From Aureimonas jatrophae (lineage in GTDB: Bacteria > Pseudomonadota > Alphaproteobacteria > Rhizobiales > Rhizobiaceae), in the NCBI RefSeq assembly GCF_900104035.1, contig NZ_FNIT01000001.1, forward strand, positions 124,001 through 188,000: DNA of 64,000 bases, read 5' to 3'. The notes beneath the pieces are model-generated. The model ran no database searches, was not told the DNA's origin, and saw nothing but the letters and a program-made list of their open reading frames with translations. Within the stretch, counting starts at the first letter, position 1, and every line of letters begins with the position of its first letter. Positions 18,215-27,300 of this stretch are shown piece by piece. The position numbers and the translations under genes are program-made.

Positions 18215-19003
18215 TCAGTGGGAAAGGGTGAAGGCGTCGCGGAAGCGCTGGAGCGCAAGCTCCGAGTCGCTCTCGGGCCAGGCTTCCAGCCCGACGACGC
18301 CGCGGTAGCCCATGGCATCGAGCGCGCGGGCGATCGCGGGATAGTGGATCTCGCCGGTGCCCGGCTCGTGGCGCCCCGGCACGTCGGCGACCTGGATCTC
18401 GCCGATCAGCGGCAGCGCGCGGCGGCAGAGCTCGATGAGATGGCCCTCGCCGATCTGCGCGTGGTAGAGGTCGAGGTTGAGACGCAGCGAGGGTCGGTTC
18501 ACCGCTTCCACCAGCGCGATCGTGTCGGCGGCCTTGGCAAACGGCGTTTGCGGGTGATCCACCGCCTCGTTCAGGTTTTCCAGAACGAACACGACGCCAT
18601 GCTCCTCGCCGAGGTCGGCGATGCGCCGCAGCGTGTCCACCGCCTTCAGCCACATGGCGGGCGTCGTGCCGTGCGACTTCATGACCGGCAGGCCGTCGCC
18701 GTCGAGGCCCGTGCCGTGAAGGTTCAGGCGGGGGCAGCCGATCTCGTGGGCCACCGGGATCGACTGCCGCGCGGTGCGCAGCAGCTCGTCGGCGCCCGCG
18801 TCGTCCGCCAGCGTCCCCGTGACGTAGCCGGTCATCGACGAGAAGCGCGCGCCGGACGACGCGAGCGCCGGGATGTCGTGCTTCCGCCAGTCCCAGATCT
18901 CGACCAGAAAGCCGGCCTGTGTCAGGCGCGCGATCCGCTCCGCGACGGGAAGCTCGCGAAACAGCATCTCGGCGCAGGCGGCGAGCTGGAACGGTTGGGT
19001 CAT
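18215..19003 (-). CDS. Hydroxypyruvate isomerase-like TIM-barrel protein, first gene of the iol operon
   Basis: A 262-residue protein of the xylose isomerase-like AP endonuclease 2 family. FVLENLNEAVDHP, LRLNLDLYHAQIGEG, IQVADVPGRHEPGTGEI and VGLEAWPES carry the metal-binding acidic residues and closely resemble hydroxypyruvate isomerase (Hyi). IolI-type inosose isomerases are relatives, so its step in inositol breakdown is uncertain. As first gene of the operon it is preceded by the probable promoter and IolR site. Divergent from it is a glycerate 2-kinase, which would fit hydroxypyruvate/tartronate semialdehyde metabolism. I chose the start MTQPFQLA; an in-frame ATG at 19045 is less likely. 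Confidence 0.75.
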   Translation of the reverse strand: MTQPFQLAACAEMLFRELPVAERIARLTQAGFLVEIWDWRKHDIPALASSGARFSSMTGYVTGTLADDAGADELLRTARQSIPVAHEIGCPRLNLHGTGLDGDGLPVMKSHGTTPAMWLKAVDTLRRIADLGEEHGVVFVLENLNEAVDHPQTPFAKAADTIALVEAVNRPSLRLNLDLYHAQIGEGHLIELCRRALPLIGEIQVADVPGRHEPGTGEIHYPAIARALDAMGYRGVVGLEAWPESDSELALQRFRDAFTLSH

Positions 19004-19227
19004 CGCAGTCCGCAAAGGTTCGGGGAAGCCGTCAGCGCAGCCCATCGCGACCGACGTTCGGGCTTTCGCGCCGACCGTCCGAAAGGCGAGCCGTCATCCA
19101 GATCGGTAGCATCGGCTTCCTCCCGTCGCTGTCGATCCGCGTCCAACGCGAGATCGATCACCGAGACCGCGAGCCTCTTCGAGGGCTCTCAGCTGCACGA
19201 GCATTCGATATCACCTTCTCCGGTCGA

Positions 19228-19244
19228 TGCAAGCGACCGTTGCA
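19228..19244. promoter_or_regulatory. TGCAA-N7-TTGCA inverted repeat, possible operator
   Basis: TGCAA at 19228-19232 and TTGCA at 19240-19244 form a perfect 5-base inverted repeat with centres one and a bit helical turns apart. It lies 14 bases from the GGAA-N6-TTCC site in the same divergent promoter, so a second regulator may act here. I cannot name the protein. Confidence 0.4.
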
Positions 19245-19258
19245 TTTTTTGTTGTGTT

Positions 19259-19272
19259 GGAATTTTTGTTCC
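19259..19272. promoter_or_regulatory. GGAA-N6-TTCC palindrome, probable IolR operator
   Basis: GGAA (19259-19262), six bases TTTTTG, and TTCC (19269-19272), flanked by T and A to give TGGAA-N6-TTCCA. The RpiR-type repressor IolR of Sinorhizobium recognises GGAA-N6-TTCC in iol promoters. An RpiR-family gene lies about 3 kb away at 22093-22956, and the site is directly upstream of the inositol operon. The match is exact; binding is inferred. Confidence 0.75.
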
Positions 19273-19411
19273 ATATCGGTCGCCGGTCCGGGGAAGAACT
19301 CGGCATCCCGTTCGGCATCCGGACTTGTCCCTGCGGCCCGGTCGGGCATGATAAGTCCCGTTGACGAGATGCTCCGCTGCGGATCATCCCCTGTTCGAGG
19401 ACGACTGATCG

Positions 19412-20728
19412 ATGGCATCTGGACCGCGCGTCGACCAGGCGGCAGCGCCGGTCGCCCGTTTCCAAGGCGATACGCAGGCGCGAGCGATTCTCGCCGAACT
19501 CTTCGCGGCGGCGGTGTCGAGCGCCGACCCGATGCAGGTCCTTGCCCCGGCCCTGCCGGAGCGTCCGCGCGGCCGGTGCGTCGTGGTCGGCGCCGGCAAG
19601 TCCGCGGCGGTGATGGCGCAGGCCGTCGAGGCGGCCTGGACCGACGTCGATCTGTCCGGCGTGGTGGTCACGCGCTACGGCCACGGCGCGCCCACCCGCC
19701 GCATCGAGGTGCTGGAAGCCGCCCATCCCGTACCGGACGCGGCGAGCGAACAGGCCGCGCGCCGCATTCTTTTGGCCGTGCAGGGGCTGGGTCCGGAGGA
19801 CCTCGTGCTGGCGCTGATCTCGGGCGGCGGCTCGTCGCTGATGGCGCTGCCGGCCGGAGGGCTGACGCTCGACGACAAGCGCGCGGTCAACCGCCTTCTG
19901 CTCGCGTCCGGCCTCGGCATCAACGAGATGAACCAGGTTCGCCGCCGCTTGTCCGCCATCAAGGGCGGACGGCTCGCCGAGGCCGCCCATCCCGCCCGTG
20001 TGGCGACGCTGGTGATCTCCGACGTGCCCGGCGACGATCCGCGCGCCATCGCCTCGGGGCCGACCGTCTACGACCCCGAGGCGGCGGCGGACCTTTCGGC
20101 TCTGGCCCGGCGCCTCGGCCCGGCCTTGCCCGAGGCGGCCCGCCGGCTCCTGGTCGAAACGCCGCTGCCGCGCCCGCCGTTTGCGTCCGACGTGCGCATG
20201 ATCGCCACGCCGCAGATGGCGCTGGAGGCGGCGGCCGCGGTCGCTCGCCGGCATGGCCTTCGGCCGATTCTTCTGGGCGATGCGCTGGAGGGCGAGGCGC
20301 GCGAGGCCGGCACGTTGTTCGCCGGCATGGCGCGCTCGGTGCGCCGCCACGCGCAGCCAGCGGCAGCGCCCGCCGTTCTCCTGTCGGGCGGCGAGACCAC
20401 GGTGACGATCGGCTCGGCCGAGCCGGGGCGGGGCGGGCGAAACACCGAGTTCCTTCTGGCGCTCGCCGTGGCGCTTCGGGGCGAGCGGGGTATCAGTGCG
20501 ATCTCGGCCGACACGGACGGCATCGACGGCACCGAGGATGCGGCCGGCGCGGTGATCACCGCCGACACGCTGGAGCGCGCGCGACGGGCCGGCCTCGACC
20601 CCGCCGCCTTCCTTTCCGCCCACGACAGCTACACGCTGTTCCAGCGGCTCGGCGACCTCGTGGTCACGGGACCGACCCTCACCAACGTCAACGACTTCCG
20701 CGCCGTCCTTGTGCTTCCCGAGCCCTGA
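19412..20728 (+). CDS. Glycerate 2-kinase (MOFRL family)
   Basis: A 438-residue protein of the GckA/TtuD type. VVVGAGKSAAVMAQAVE, LVLALISGGGSSLMALP and INEMNQVRRRLSAIKGGRLAE belong to the DUF4147 N-terminal domain; SGGETTVTI and DTDGIDGTEDAAGA to the C-terminal MOFRL domain. These enzymes phosphorylate D-glycerate to 2-phosphoglycerate, feeding tartronate semialdehyde or hydroxypyruvate into glycolysis. The related name hydroxypyruvate reductase (TtuD) is widely applied to the family, but its members are kinases. It is divergent from the iol operon whose first gene is hydroxypyruvate isomerase-like. Confidence 0.88.
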   Translation: MASGPRVDQAAAPVARFQGDTQARAILAELFAAAVSSADPMQVLAPALPERPRGRCVVVGAGKSAAVMAQAVEAAWTDVDLSGVVVTRYGHGAPTRRIEVLEAAHPVPDAASEQAARRILLAVQGLGPEDLVLALISGGGSSLMALPAGGLTLDDKRAVNRLLLASGLGINEMNQVRRRLSAIKGGRLAEAAHPARVATLVISDVPGDDPRAIASGPTVYDPEAAADLSALARRLGPALPEAARRLLVETPLPRPPFASDVRMIATPQMALEAAAAVARRHGLRPILLGDALEGEAREAGTLFAGMARSVRRHAQPAAAPAVLLSGGETTVTIGSAEPGRGGRNTEFLLALAVALRGERGISAISADTDGIDGTEDAAGAVITADTLERARRAGLDPAAFLSAHDSYTLFQRLGDLVVTGPTLTNVNDFRAVLVLPEP

Positions 20729-20855
20729 GGGACCGCCGTGCGTCCCGTCCCACGGTTGGACGCTAGCCGGCTCATGCGCTAGGCCCGGGGCCGACCGCAG
20801 ACCCGCGCGCGGCATGGGCGAGCCGACAAGCGCGGTCAGGAGATGCGAGACGCCG

Positions 20856-22082
20856 ATGACCAAGCCGACCGCGTTCCTGGTTGCCCTTCTGATCGTGCTG
20901 GCGGGCTGCGCGTCGCGCCCCTACGCGACGCTCCTGTCCGTCGCCGATACGGTGCCGGGCGCCCATCTCGTGGACATGCTGGTGGCGACCACGCGCGCGC
21001 CCTCCAGCGTTCCGGGCGTCGTGTTCGCGAGCGAGCGAGGCTCCGGTCTCTCGGTCGAGAACATTCTCGTCTCGATCCCGCCGGATGGCGCGCGGCAGCC
21101 CGGCGCCGTGATCTATCCCAAGCGCAATCCCGGCGACCCATCACGCGAGTTCGTCGCCCTCCGGGTCGCACCGCTGGATGCCGCCGGCGCGCGAGCCTGG
21201 TACGACCGCGTGTCGGGATCGCGGCGGCGCGTCCTGATCTTCGTTCACGGGTTCAACTCGACCTACGAGGAGGCGGTGTTCCGCTTCGCCCAGATCAGTC
21301 ACGACACGGGCGTCGACGCCGCGCCGGTCCTGTTCACCTGGCCCTCGCAGGGCTCGATCTTCGGCTACCTCTACGATCGGGAAAGCGCCAACTACTCGCG
21401 CGACGCGCTGGAAGAGGTGATCCGGCAGGCCGTCGAGGACCCCGACATCGGCGAGATCACCCTCATGGCCCACTCCATGGGCAGTTGGCTGGCGATGGAG
21501 GCGCTGCGCCAATACGCGATCCGGCATGGCGACCTGCCGGCGAAGCTGCGCAACGTGGTGCTGGCCGCTCCCGACCTCGATATCGACGTCTTCCGGGCGC
21601 AGCTCGACGAGATCGGCCCGGCGGGGGACCGCATCACCATCTTCACGTCGCAGGATGACCGGGCGCTACTGGTGTCCCGCCGGCTGTCGGGAGGCGTCCA
21701 ACGTCTCGGCTCCGTGGACCTGACTCGGCCCGAGGTGGAAGCCGAGTTCGAGCGGCGCGGCATCAACGTCGTGGACCTGTCCGACATCCGCGCGGGCGAC
21801 AGCCTGAACCACACGAAGTTCGCCGAAAGCCCCGTCGTCGTGCAGGCGATCGGCCGGCGGCTGATCGCGGGCGACCGCGTGTCGGGTTCGCGCCTCAGCC
21901 TCGCCGAGACGATCGGCGCCACCGCGATCGGCACCGCGCAAGGGGTCGGCTCGGCGGTCGGCGCGACACTCACCCTGCCGGCCGCCGTGGTGGACCCGGC
22001 CGCGCGCGAGCGTCTGGGCGAGCAGGTCCGCAACACGGGCCGGAGCCTGGGTGGAACGGTGCTGACCGCAACCGGCCAGTAG
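20856..22082 (+). CDS. Alpha/beta-hydrolase lipoprotein (DUF900 family)
   Basis: A 408-residue protein with a lipoprotein signal: MTKPTAFLVALLIVLAGC places a lipobox L-A-G-C with Cys18 as the lipidation site. The central domain is an esterase-like alpha/beta hydrolase of the DUF900 type, with the oxyanion segment RVLIFVHGFNSTYEEA and the nucleophile elbow TLMAHSMGSWLAMEAL, and a candidate acid in FTSQDDRALLVS. The C-terminal 60 residues are Ala/Gly-rich. The substrate is unknown. The start was set by the signal; AGGAG lies 12 bases before the ATG. It ends 10 bases from the convergent RpiR gene. Confidence 0.78.
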   Translation: MTKPTAFLVALLIVLAGCASRPYATLLSVADTVPGAHLVDMLVATTRAPSSVPGVVFASERGSGLSVENILVSIPPDGARQPGAVIYPKRNPGDPSREFVALRVAPLDAAGARAWYDRVSGSRRRVLIFVHGFNSTYEEAVFRFAQISHDTGVDAAPVLFTWPSQGSIFGYLYDRESANYSRDALEEVIRQAVEDPDIGEITLMAHSMGSWLAMEALRQYAIRHGDLPAKLRNVVLAAPDLDIDVFRAQLDEIGPAGDRITIFTSQDDRALLVSRRLSGGVQRLGSVDLTRPEVEAEFERRGINVVDLSDIRAGDSLNHTKFAESPVVVQAIGRRLIAGDRVSGSRLSLAETIGATAIGTAQGVGSAVGATLTLPAAVVDPAARERLGEQVRNTGRSLGGTVLTATGQ

Positions 22083-22092
22083 AGCGCCGCGC

Positions 22093-22956
22093 TCAGTCGG
22101 TAGCGGTCCCGCGACGTAGGTCGGCGACGCCGAGCGCCAGCGTCATCGCCAGGGCCAGGCTCGCCGACAGCGAGCGGAAACCCTGGAAGTCGGCCTCCAC
22201 GACCTCGAACCAGATGCGCGCCGCCGACGCGATCGGGCTGAAGGGGCTGTCGGTGATCACGACGAGCGGCACGCCGTTCTCGGCGAGCAACCGCGCATGA
22301 TCCACCGTCGCCGAGGCGTAGGGCGTGAACGAGATGGCGAGCGCCGCGTCGCGACCTGTGGCGAAGGACAGCGTCTCGGGATCGGTGCCCATGGCCGAGC
22401 CGACCAGCAGGTTCCGCACGCCGAGCTTGCCGAGCGCATAGCTGAGATAGGACGTGACTGGGAACGACCGGCGCTGGGCGACGAGATAGATCGTCTCGGC
22501 GCGCGCCAGAAGCCGCGTCGCCTCCTCCACCGCCTCGATGTCGACCCGGTCGTGCAGCGAGCTGATGGAGCGCGTCGCGCTTTCGCACAAACCGTCCAGA
22601 AACGCCGCCGACTTCGACGCCCCCTCGGCCTTGGCGCGCAGCGAGAGCATGCGCTCGTCGTAGTTCGACACCTGGTTGCGCAGGCGTTCGCGGAACACGG
22701 CCTGCAGGTCCGTGAAGCCGGTGAAGCCGAGCGCCTGGCCGAACCGCACGAGCGTCGAGGGCTGGACGCCGGCATCTTCCGCGATCTTGGCGACCGTGCC
22801 GAGCGCGATCTCGTCGGGCTGCGCGAGGGCGAAGGTCGCGATCTGCTTCAAGCGCTTGGGCAGGCGCACCGAGCCGCTGGCCAGACGGTCGCGCAGCTCG
22901 GCAAAGCTCGCCGGCGGCTCGATCGCAACGGCATCGGGGTCCTCGGCCGGGGGCAT
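22093..22956 (-). CDS. iolR: RpiR-family transcriptional regulator, probable IolR
   Basis: A 287-residue regulator: an N-terminal helix-turn-helix of the RpiR type (ALGTVAKIAEDAGVQPSTLVRFGQ falls near residues 50-75) and a C-terminal SIS sugar-phosphate-binding domain (AETIYLVAQRRSFPVTSYL, AISFTPYASATVDHA). Rhizobial IolR repressors have this architecture, respond to a phosphorylated inositol intermediate and bind GGAA-N6-TTCC. One such exact site lies upstream of the iol operon here, and a GGAATATTCC palindrome lies in this gene's own divergent promoter. The symbol is given by context. Confidence 0.8.
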   Translation of the reverse strand: MPPAEDPDAVAIEPPASFAELRDRLASGSVRLPKRLKQIATFALAQPDEIALGTVAKIAEDAGVQPSTLVRFGQALGFTGFTDLQAVFRERLRNQVSNYDERMLSLRAKAEGASKSAAFLDGLCESATRSISSLHDRVDIEAVEEATRLLARAETIYLVAQRRSFPVTSYLSYALGKLGVRNLLVGSAMGTDPETLSFATGRDAALAISFTPYASATVDHARLLAENGVPLVVITDSPFSPIASAARIWFEVVEADFQGFRSLSASLALAMTLALGVADLRRGTATD

Positions 22957-23060
22957 GGGGCGACGGTTCCTCCTTTTCGCGCCGCAGGACGGGCGACGCG
23001 GTCTCGTCGGTTATCGACCATCCCGGTGGAACGCGAAATCCGCGTCTTGCCGAAACAGGC

Positions 23061-23070
23061 GGAATATTCC
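23061..23070. promoter_or_regulatory. GGAATATTCC palindrome between the RpiR and Gfo/Idh genes
   Basis: A perfect 10-base palindrome with the half-sites GGAA and TTCC, as in the IolR operator but with a 2-base instead of 6-base spacer. A further TTCC follows at 23076-23079, and GGAAC at 23029-23033 begins a weaker, imperfect repeat. It could be an autoregulatory site for the divergent RpiR gene, but the spacing differs from the known motif. Confidence 0.35.
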
Positions 23071-23109
23071 TTGTCTTCCACCGGACATCGAAGGGCGGGA
23101 GACGGGAGA

Positions 23110-24228
23110 ATGACGGGCGAGCGAACGATCGGCGTCGGTCTGATCGGGACGGGCTTCATGGGCAAGTGCCATGCGCTGGCCTGGAACGCCGTGGCGCCGA
23201 CCTTGGCGACGGGCCTGCGCCCGCGCCTGGTTCACCTCGCCGAGGCCGACAACACGCTGGCGCGGCAAAGGGCCGGCGAGTTCGGCTTCGCGCGGGCCAC
23301 CGGCGGCTGGCGGGACGTCGTGAGCGATCCGGAGGTCGACGTCGTCTCGATCACCGCACCCAACCCGTTGCATGCCGAGATGGCGCTGGCGGCCTTCAGC
23401 GCCGGCAAGCACGTCTGGTGCGAGAAGCCGATGGCGACCTCGCGCGCCGACGCTCGCGCCATGCGGGAGGCCGCCCGCGCGTCGGGCCGGGTCGCGGCCC
23501 TTGGCTACAACTACATCCAGAACCCGGCGATCCGCGAGATGGAGCGTGCCATCCGGGCGGGGGCGATCGGCCGGGTGAACCACGTGCGCCTCGAGATGGA
23601 CGAGGACTTCATGGCGGACGAGGACGCGCCGTTCGCCTTCAAGAACGGGGCGGCTTCGGGCTACGGCGCGCTGGACGACTTCGCGGTGCACCCCTTGTCG
23701 CTCGTGTGGCGGCTGGTGGGGCCGGTCGAGGCCGTGGTGGCCGACCAGACCCGGCCCTACCCCAGCCGCGAGGGTCGCGCGGTCGAGACGCACGAGATCG
23801 CCTCCGCGCTTCTGCGCCTTCGCGGCGGTGCGTCGGGCACGCTCGGCGTCAACCGCGCGGCGTGGGGACGGAAGGGCCGGATCGCGCTGCAGATCTTCGG
23901 CTCGCGCGGCACGATCGGCTTCGATCAGGAGCGCATGAACGAGTTCCAGATCTTCCAGCGCGATGGCGAGGCGCGCCTTGCGGGCTTTCGCACCGTTCTG
24001 GCGGGACCCGTGCACGAACCCTATGGCCGCTTCGTGCCGGCGCCGGGCCATTCGCTCGGCTTCAACGACCTGAAGGTGATCGAGGCGGGCGAGGTTCTGG
24101 CGGCGATCGAGGGACGCGAGGCACGCATCGTCGACTTCGAGACGGGCTTGGCGATCGAGGAAACGATCCATGCCATGGCCCGGTCGCACGCCGAAGGGCG
24201 CTGGATCGGCGTCGGCGAGGAGAACTGA
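23110..24228 (+). CDS. Gfo/Idh/MocA-family oxidoreductase, probable polyol or inositol-related dehydrogenase
   Basis: A 372-residue dehydrogenase. IGVGLIGTGFMGKCHALAW is the N-terminal NAD(P)-binding motif, HVWCEKPMATSRADA has the catalytic EKP lysine, and YGALDDFAVHPLSLVWRLVG provides Asp and His of the substrate site. The second domain is the usual GFO/IDH C-terminal fold (IFGSRGTIGFDQERMNE). The ATG at 23110 follows GGGAGA. Divergence from the probable iolR suggests the substrate is an inositol isomer or derivative, but this is inferred. It is clearly different from the operon's iolG. Confidence 0.8.
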   Translation: MTGERTIGVGLIGTGFMGKCHALAWNAVAPTLATGLRPRLVHLAEADNTLARQRAGEFGFARATGGWRDVVSDPEVDVVSITAPNPLHAEMALAAFSAGKHVWCEKPMATSRADARAMREAARASGRVAALGYNYIQNPAIREMERAIRAGAIGRVNHVRLEMDEDFMADEDAPFAFKNGAASGYGALDDFAVHPLSLVWRLVGPVEAVVADQTRPYPSREGRAVETHEIASALLRLRGGASGTLGVNRAAWGRKGRIALQIFGSRGTIGFDQERMNEFQIFQRDGEARLAGFRTVLAGPVHEPYGRFVPAPGHSLGFNDLKVIEAGEVLAAIEGREARIVDFETGLAIEETIHAMARSHAEGRWIGVGEEN

Positions 24229-24316
24229 GCCACGCCAGCGCTTGCCCGCCCGGGGCGGCGGTGCTTAACCTGCGATCTTCCATCCGGGGTTGCGGCGGGG
24301 GCCGGGGAGAGGGCGC

Positions 24317-27300
24317 ATGGGTCGGCTTGGAACGGGGCTCCTCGCGGGCTGGCTCATCGGCATGGCCGCGACCGGCGCCGCGCTCGCGCAAGGGGCGGAG
24401 CGACGCATCGTGCCGGCGCCCGGCAGCGATTACTACGGCCACGACTACGACATCCTGAAGGACGCGACGCAGGACCTGTGCGAAACGGCGTGCCTGTCCG
24501 ACAACCAGTGCCGGGCGTTCACCTTCAACACCGCCAAGGGCTGGTGCTTCCTGAAGAACGAGGCGGGCGAGTTGCGCGCCGCCGCCGGCACGGTCTCGGG
24601 CCGCATCGCGGAAGGAGCCGCCCCGGCCGCCGACGAGGCGACCCTGCGGCAGCGCGAGGGCGACCTGGCCTTTCTGGGACGCGAGACGCTGGATGCGGCG
24701 CGCAGCTTTCGCCTGGGACTTGCGGACGAGGCGGCCGATGCTTCCGCGCCGCGCGGCGAGGCGATCTGGCCGGCGGCCGACGTCGCCCTGGCCGCCCGTG
24801 ACTATGCGGGCGCCGGAAAGCTTTACCGCGAGGCGCTGCGCCGCGATGCCTCGTTGAGCCGCGCCTGGCTGGGCCTTGCGCTGGCCAGTCTCGACGACGT
24901 CGATCCGGCGACCGTCGGACTGTCCACCGAGGCGCGCCTGCCCGCCGCCGTCAACGCCTTCCTGACCGGAGCCGACGAGCGCGAGCGCGCCGCCGCGCTG
25001 GACTTCCTCGGCCGCACCCTGGCCGCGCAGGAGAACTGGCGCGAGGCGATCCGCGCCTACCGCCTGTCGGTCGCCACGCTGGCACGGCCCGATACGCAAT
25101 CGCGGCTCGACGCGGCGGTCGCCGAGCACGGGTTCCGCATCATCGGCAACTCCGTCGACAACAATGCCAGCTCGCCCCGCATTTGCCTGAACTTTTCCGA
25201 ACCGCTCGCGCCGGCCGTCACGGCCGGAGAGGCCGCCGGCGACTATCTGCAGGTCGAGAACGGCGACACCCTGCCGGTGACCGCCAGCGGTTCGCAGATC
25301 TGCGTCGACGGCGTGCGCCACGGCCAGCGCTACCGGATCGTCGCGCGGCGCGGCATTCCGGCGGCGAGCGGCGAAACGCTCGCCAAGTCGGCGGACAGCT
25401 CGATCTACGTGCGCGACCGCGACCCTTCGGTGCGCCTGTCGGGCAATGCCTACGTGCTGCCGGCCGGCGGCGAGGCGACCATTCCGGTGACCACCGTCAA
25501 CACCGACACGGTGGAGGCGCGCCTCCTGCGGATCGGCGACCGGGCTCTGGCCGGCGCGGTTGGCACGAGCCGCTTCCTCCAGCAACTGGAAAGCTACGAC
25601 GTCGACCAGATCGTCGCCAACGACGGCGAGGCGGTCTGGACCGGCGCGGTCGACGTCTCGCGCGAGGCCAACGAGGAGGTCGTGACCGCCATTCCGGTGG
25701 CTGCGATCCTCAAGGAGCAGAAACCCGGCGTCTATATCCTGTCGGCCAGGGCGAAGAACGCCCGCGCCGAGGACACGACGCCCGCCACGCAGTGGTTCGT
25801 CCTCACCGATATCGGGCTCACGAGCTTCGCGGGTGCGGACGGCTTCCACGTCTTCGCCCGCTCGCTCGGCACGGCGGATCCGCTCGCGGGCGTCCAGCTC
25901 CAGCTCGTGGCCGCCAACAACGAGATCCTGGGAAGCGTCGAGACCGACCGCAACGGCCACGCGCGTCTTGCACCCGGTCTCCTGCGCGGCACCGGCGGCC
26001 AGCGTCCGGCGCTCGTGACCGCGAAGCGGAACGGAGGCGACTTCGCCTTCCTGGACATGACCGCCGCCGCTTTCGACCTCGCCGACCGGGGCGTCGGCGG
26101 GCGCGCGGCGCCGGGCGCTCTGGACGTCTTCCTCACCCCCGAGCGCGGCATCTACCGCGCCGGCGACACGGTTCACCTGACGGCGCTTCTGCGCGAGGCG
26201 GGCGGGCGCGCGGCAACCGGCGTCGGCCCGGTGACGGCGATCCTGAAGCGACCGGACGGCGTCGAGGACCGGCGCTCCGTTCTTCACTCGCGCGAGGCGG
26301 GCGGCCTCGTCTGGGACGCGACGCTGCCCGGCGCGGCGATGCGCGGCATCTGGACCGCGCAGCTTCTTCTCGATCCGAAGCAGCCCCCGATCGGCTCGGC
26401 GACCTTCCGAGTCGAGGACTTCGAACCCGAGCGCATCCGCGTCTCGCTCGATGTTCCGGAGGGCGCGGTGGATCCGGCGGCGCCTCCCGTGCTCGGCGTG
26501 GAGGTGCGCACGCTGTTCGGCGCGGCCGGCGCGGGTCTTGCGGTTTCGGGCGAGGTGATCCTGTCGGCGACCGACCGCCTCGACCGCTATCCCGGCACGC
26601 GCTTCGGCCTCGCCTCCGACCAGCCGACCGCGACGCGCCTGCCCTTCGAGGGCGAGCCCACCGACGCGGAGGGGCGGGGGCAAATCCGCCTCTCGTCGTT
26701 CAATCTGCCCGGCACCACCAAGCCGCTGGAGGCGAGCATCCAGCTGCGCGTCAGCGATGTCGGCGGGCGCCCGGTCGAGGAGAGCGCCGCGCGCCCCGTT
26801 CGCGTGGACACGGGACGTCTGGGTATTCGCCCGTCCTTCGAGGGCACGCTCGGCGAGAACTCCGAGGCGGGGTTCGACCTCGTCGCGCTGGACGCGGCCG
26901 GCGAGCGGGCAGCGCTGGCCGGGGCGCGCTGGGTGCTCGATCGCATCCAGACCGACTACCAATGGTATTCCGCCAACGGTCGCTGGAACTACGAGACCGT
27001 GGAGCGCCGCGAGCGCATCGCCGACGGAAGCGTTGACATCGCCGCCGGCGAGCCGGCTCGCATCACGCGGCCGGTTCGGTGGGGCCGCTACGAGCTGACG
27101 CTGACCGACCCGGCGGGCGCCTCGCTTCCGGCCAGCGTCGCCTTCGAGGCGGGCTGGGGCAGCGCGCCGCGCACGGCCGAGACGCCCGACGTCCTGGCTC
27201 TGACGCTGGACAAGCCGCGCTACGCGGTCGGCGAAACGGCTCGCGTTCACATCGAGCCGCGTTTTGCGGGCCAAGCCCAGGTGCTCGTCCTGTCGGATCG

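Larger units (their letters stand above)
19004..19411. promoter_or_regulatory. Divergent promoter region between the iol operon and the glycerate kinase gene
   Basis: About 400 bases without a gene, separating leftward iol transcription from rightward glycerate kinase transcription. It contains the most AT-rich stretch for many kilobases (about 19241-19275) and two symmetric sites entered separately. TTGACG at 19361 could be a -35 for the kinase gene, but I find no convincing -10. No small open frame in it looks real. Confidence 0.7.

Noticed and set aside
19045-19045. Earlier start codon for the hydroxypyruvate isomerase-like gene
   Set aside because: The 14 added residues look like translated leader and similarity begins at MTQPFQLA.
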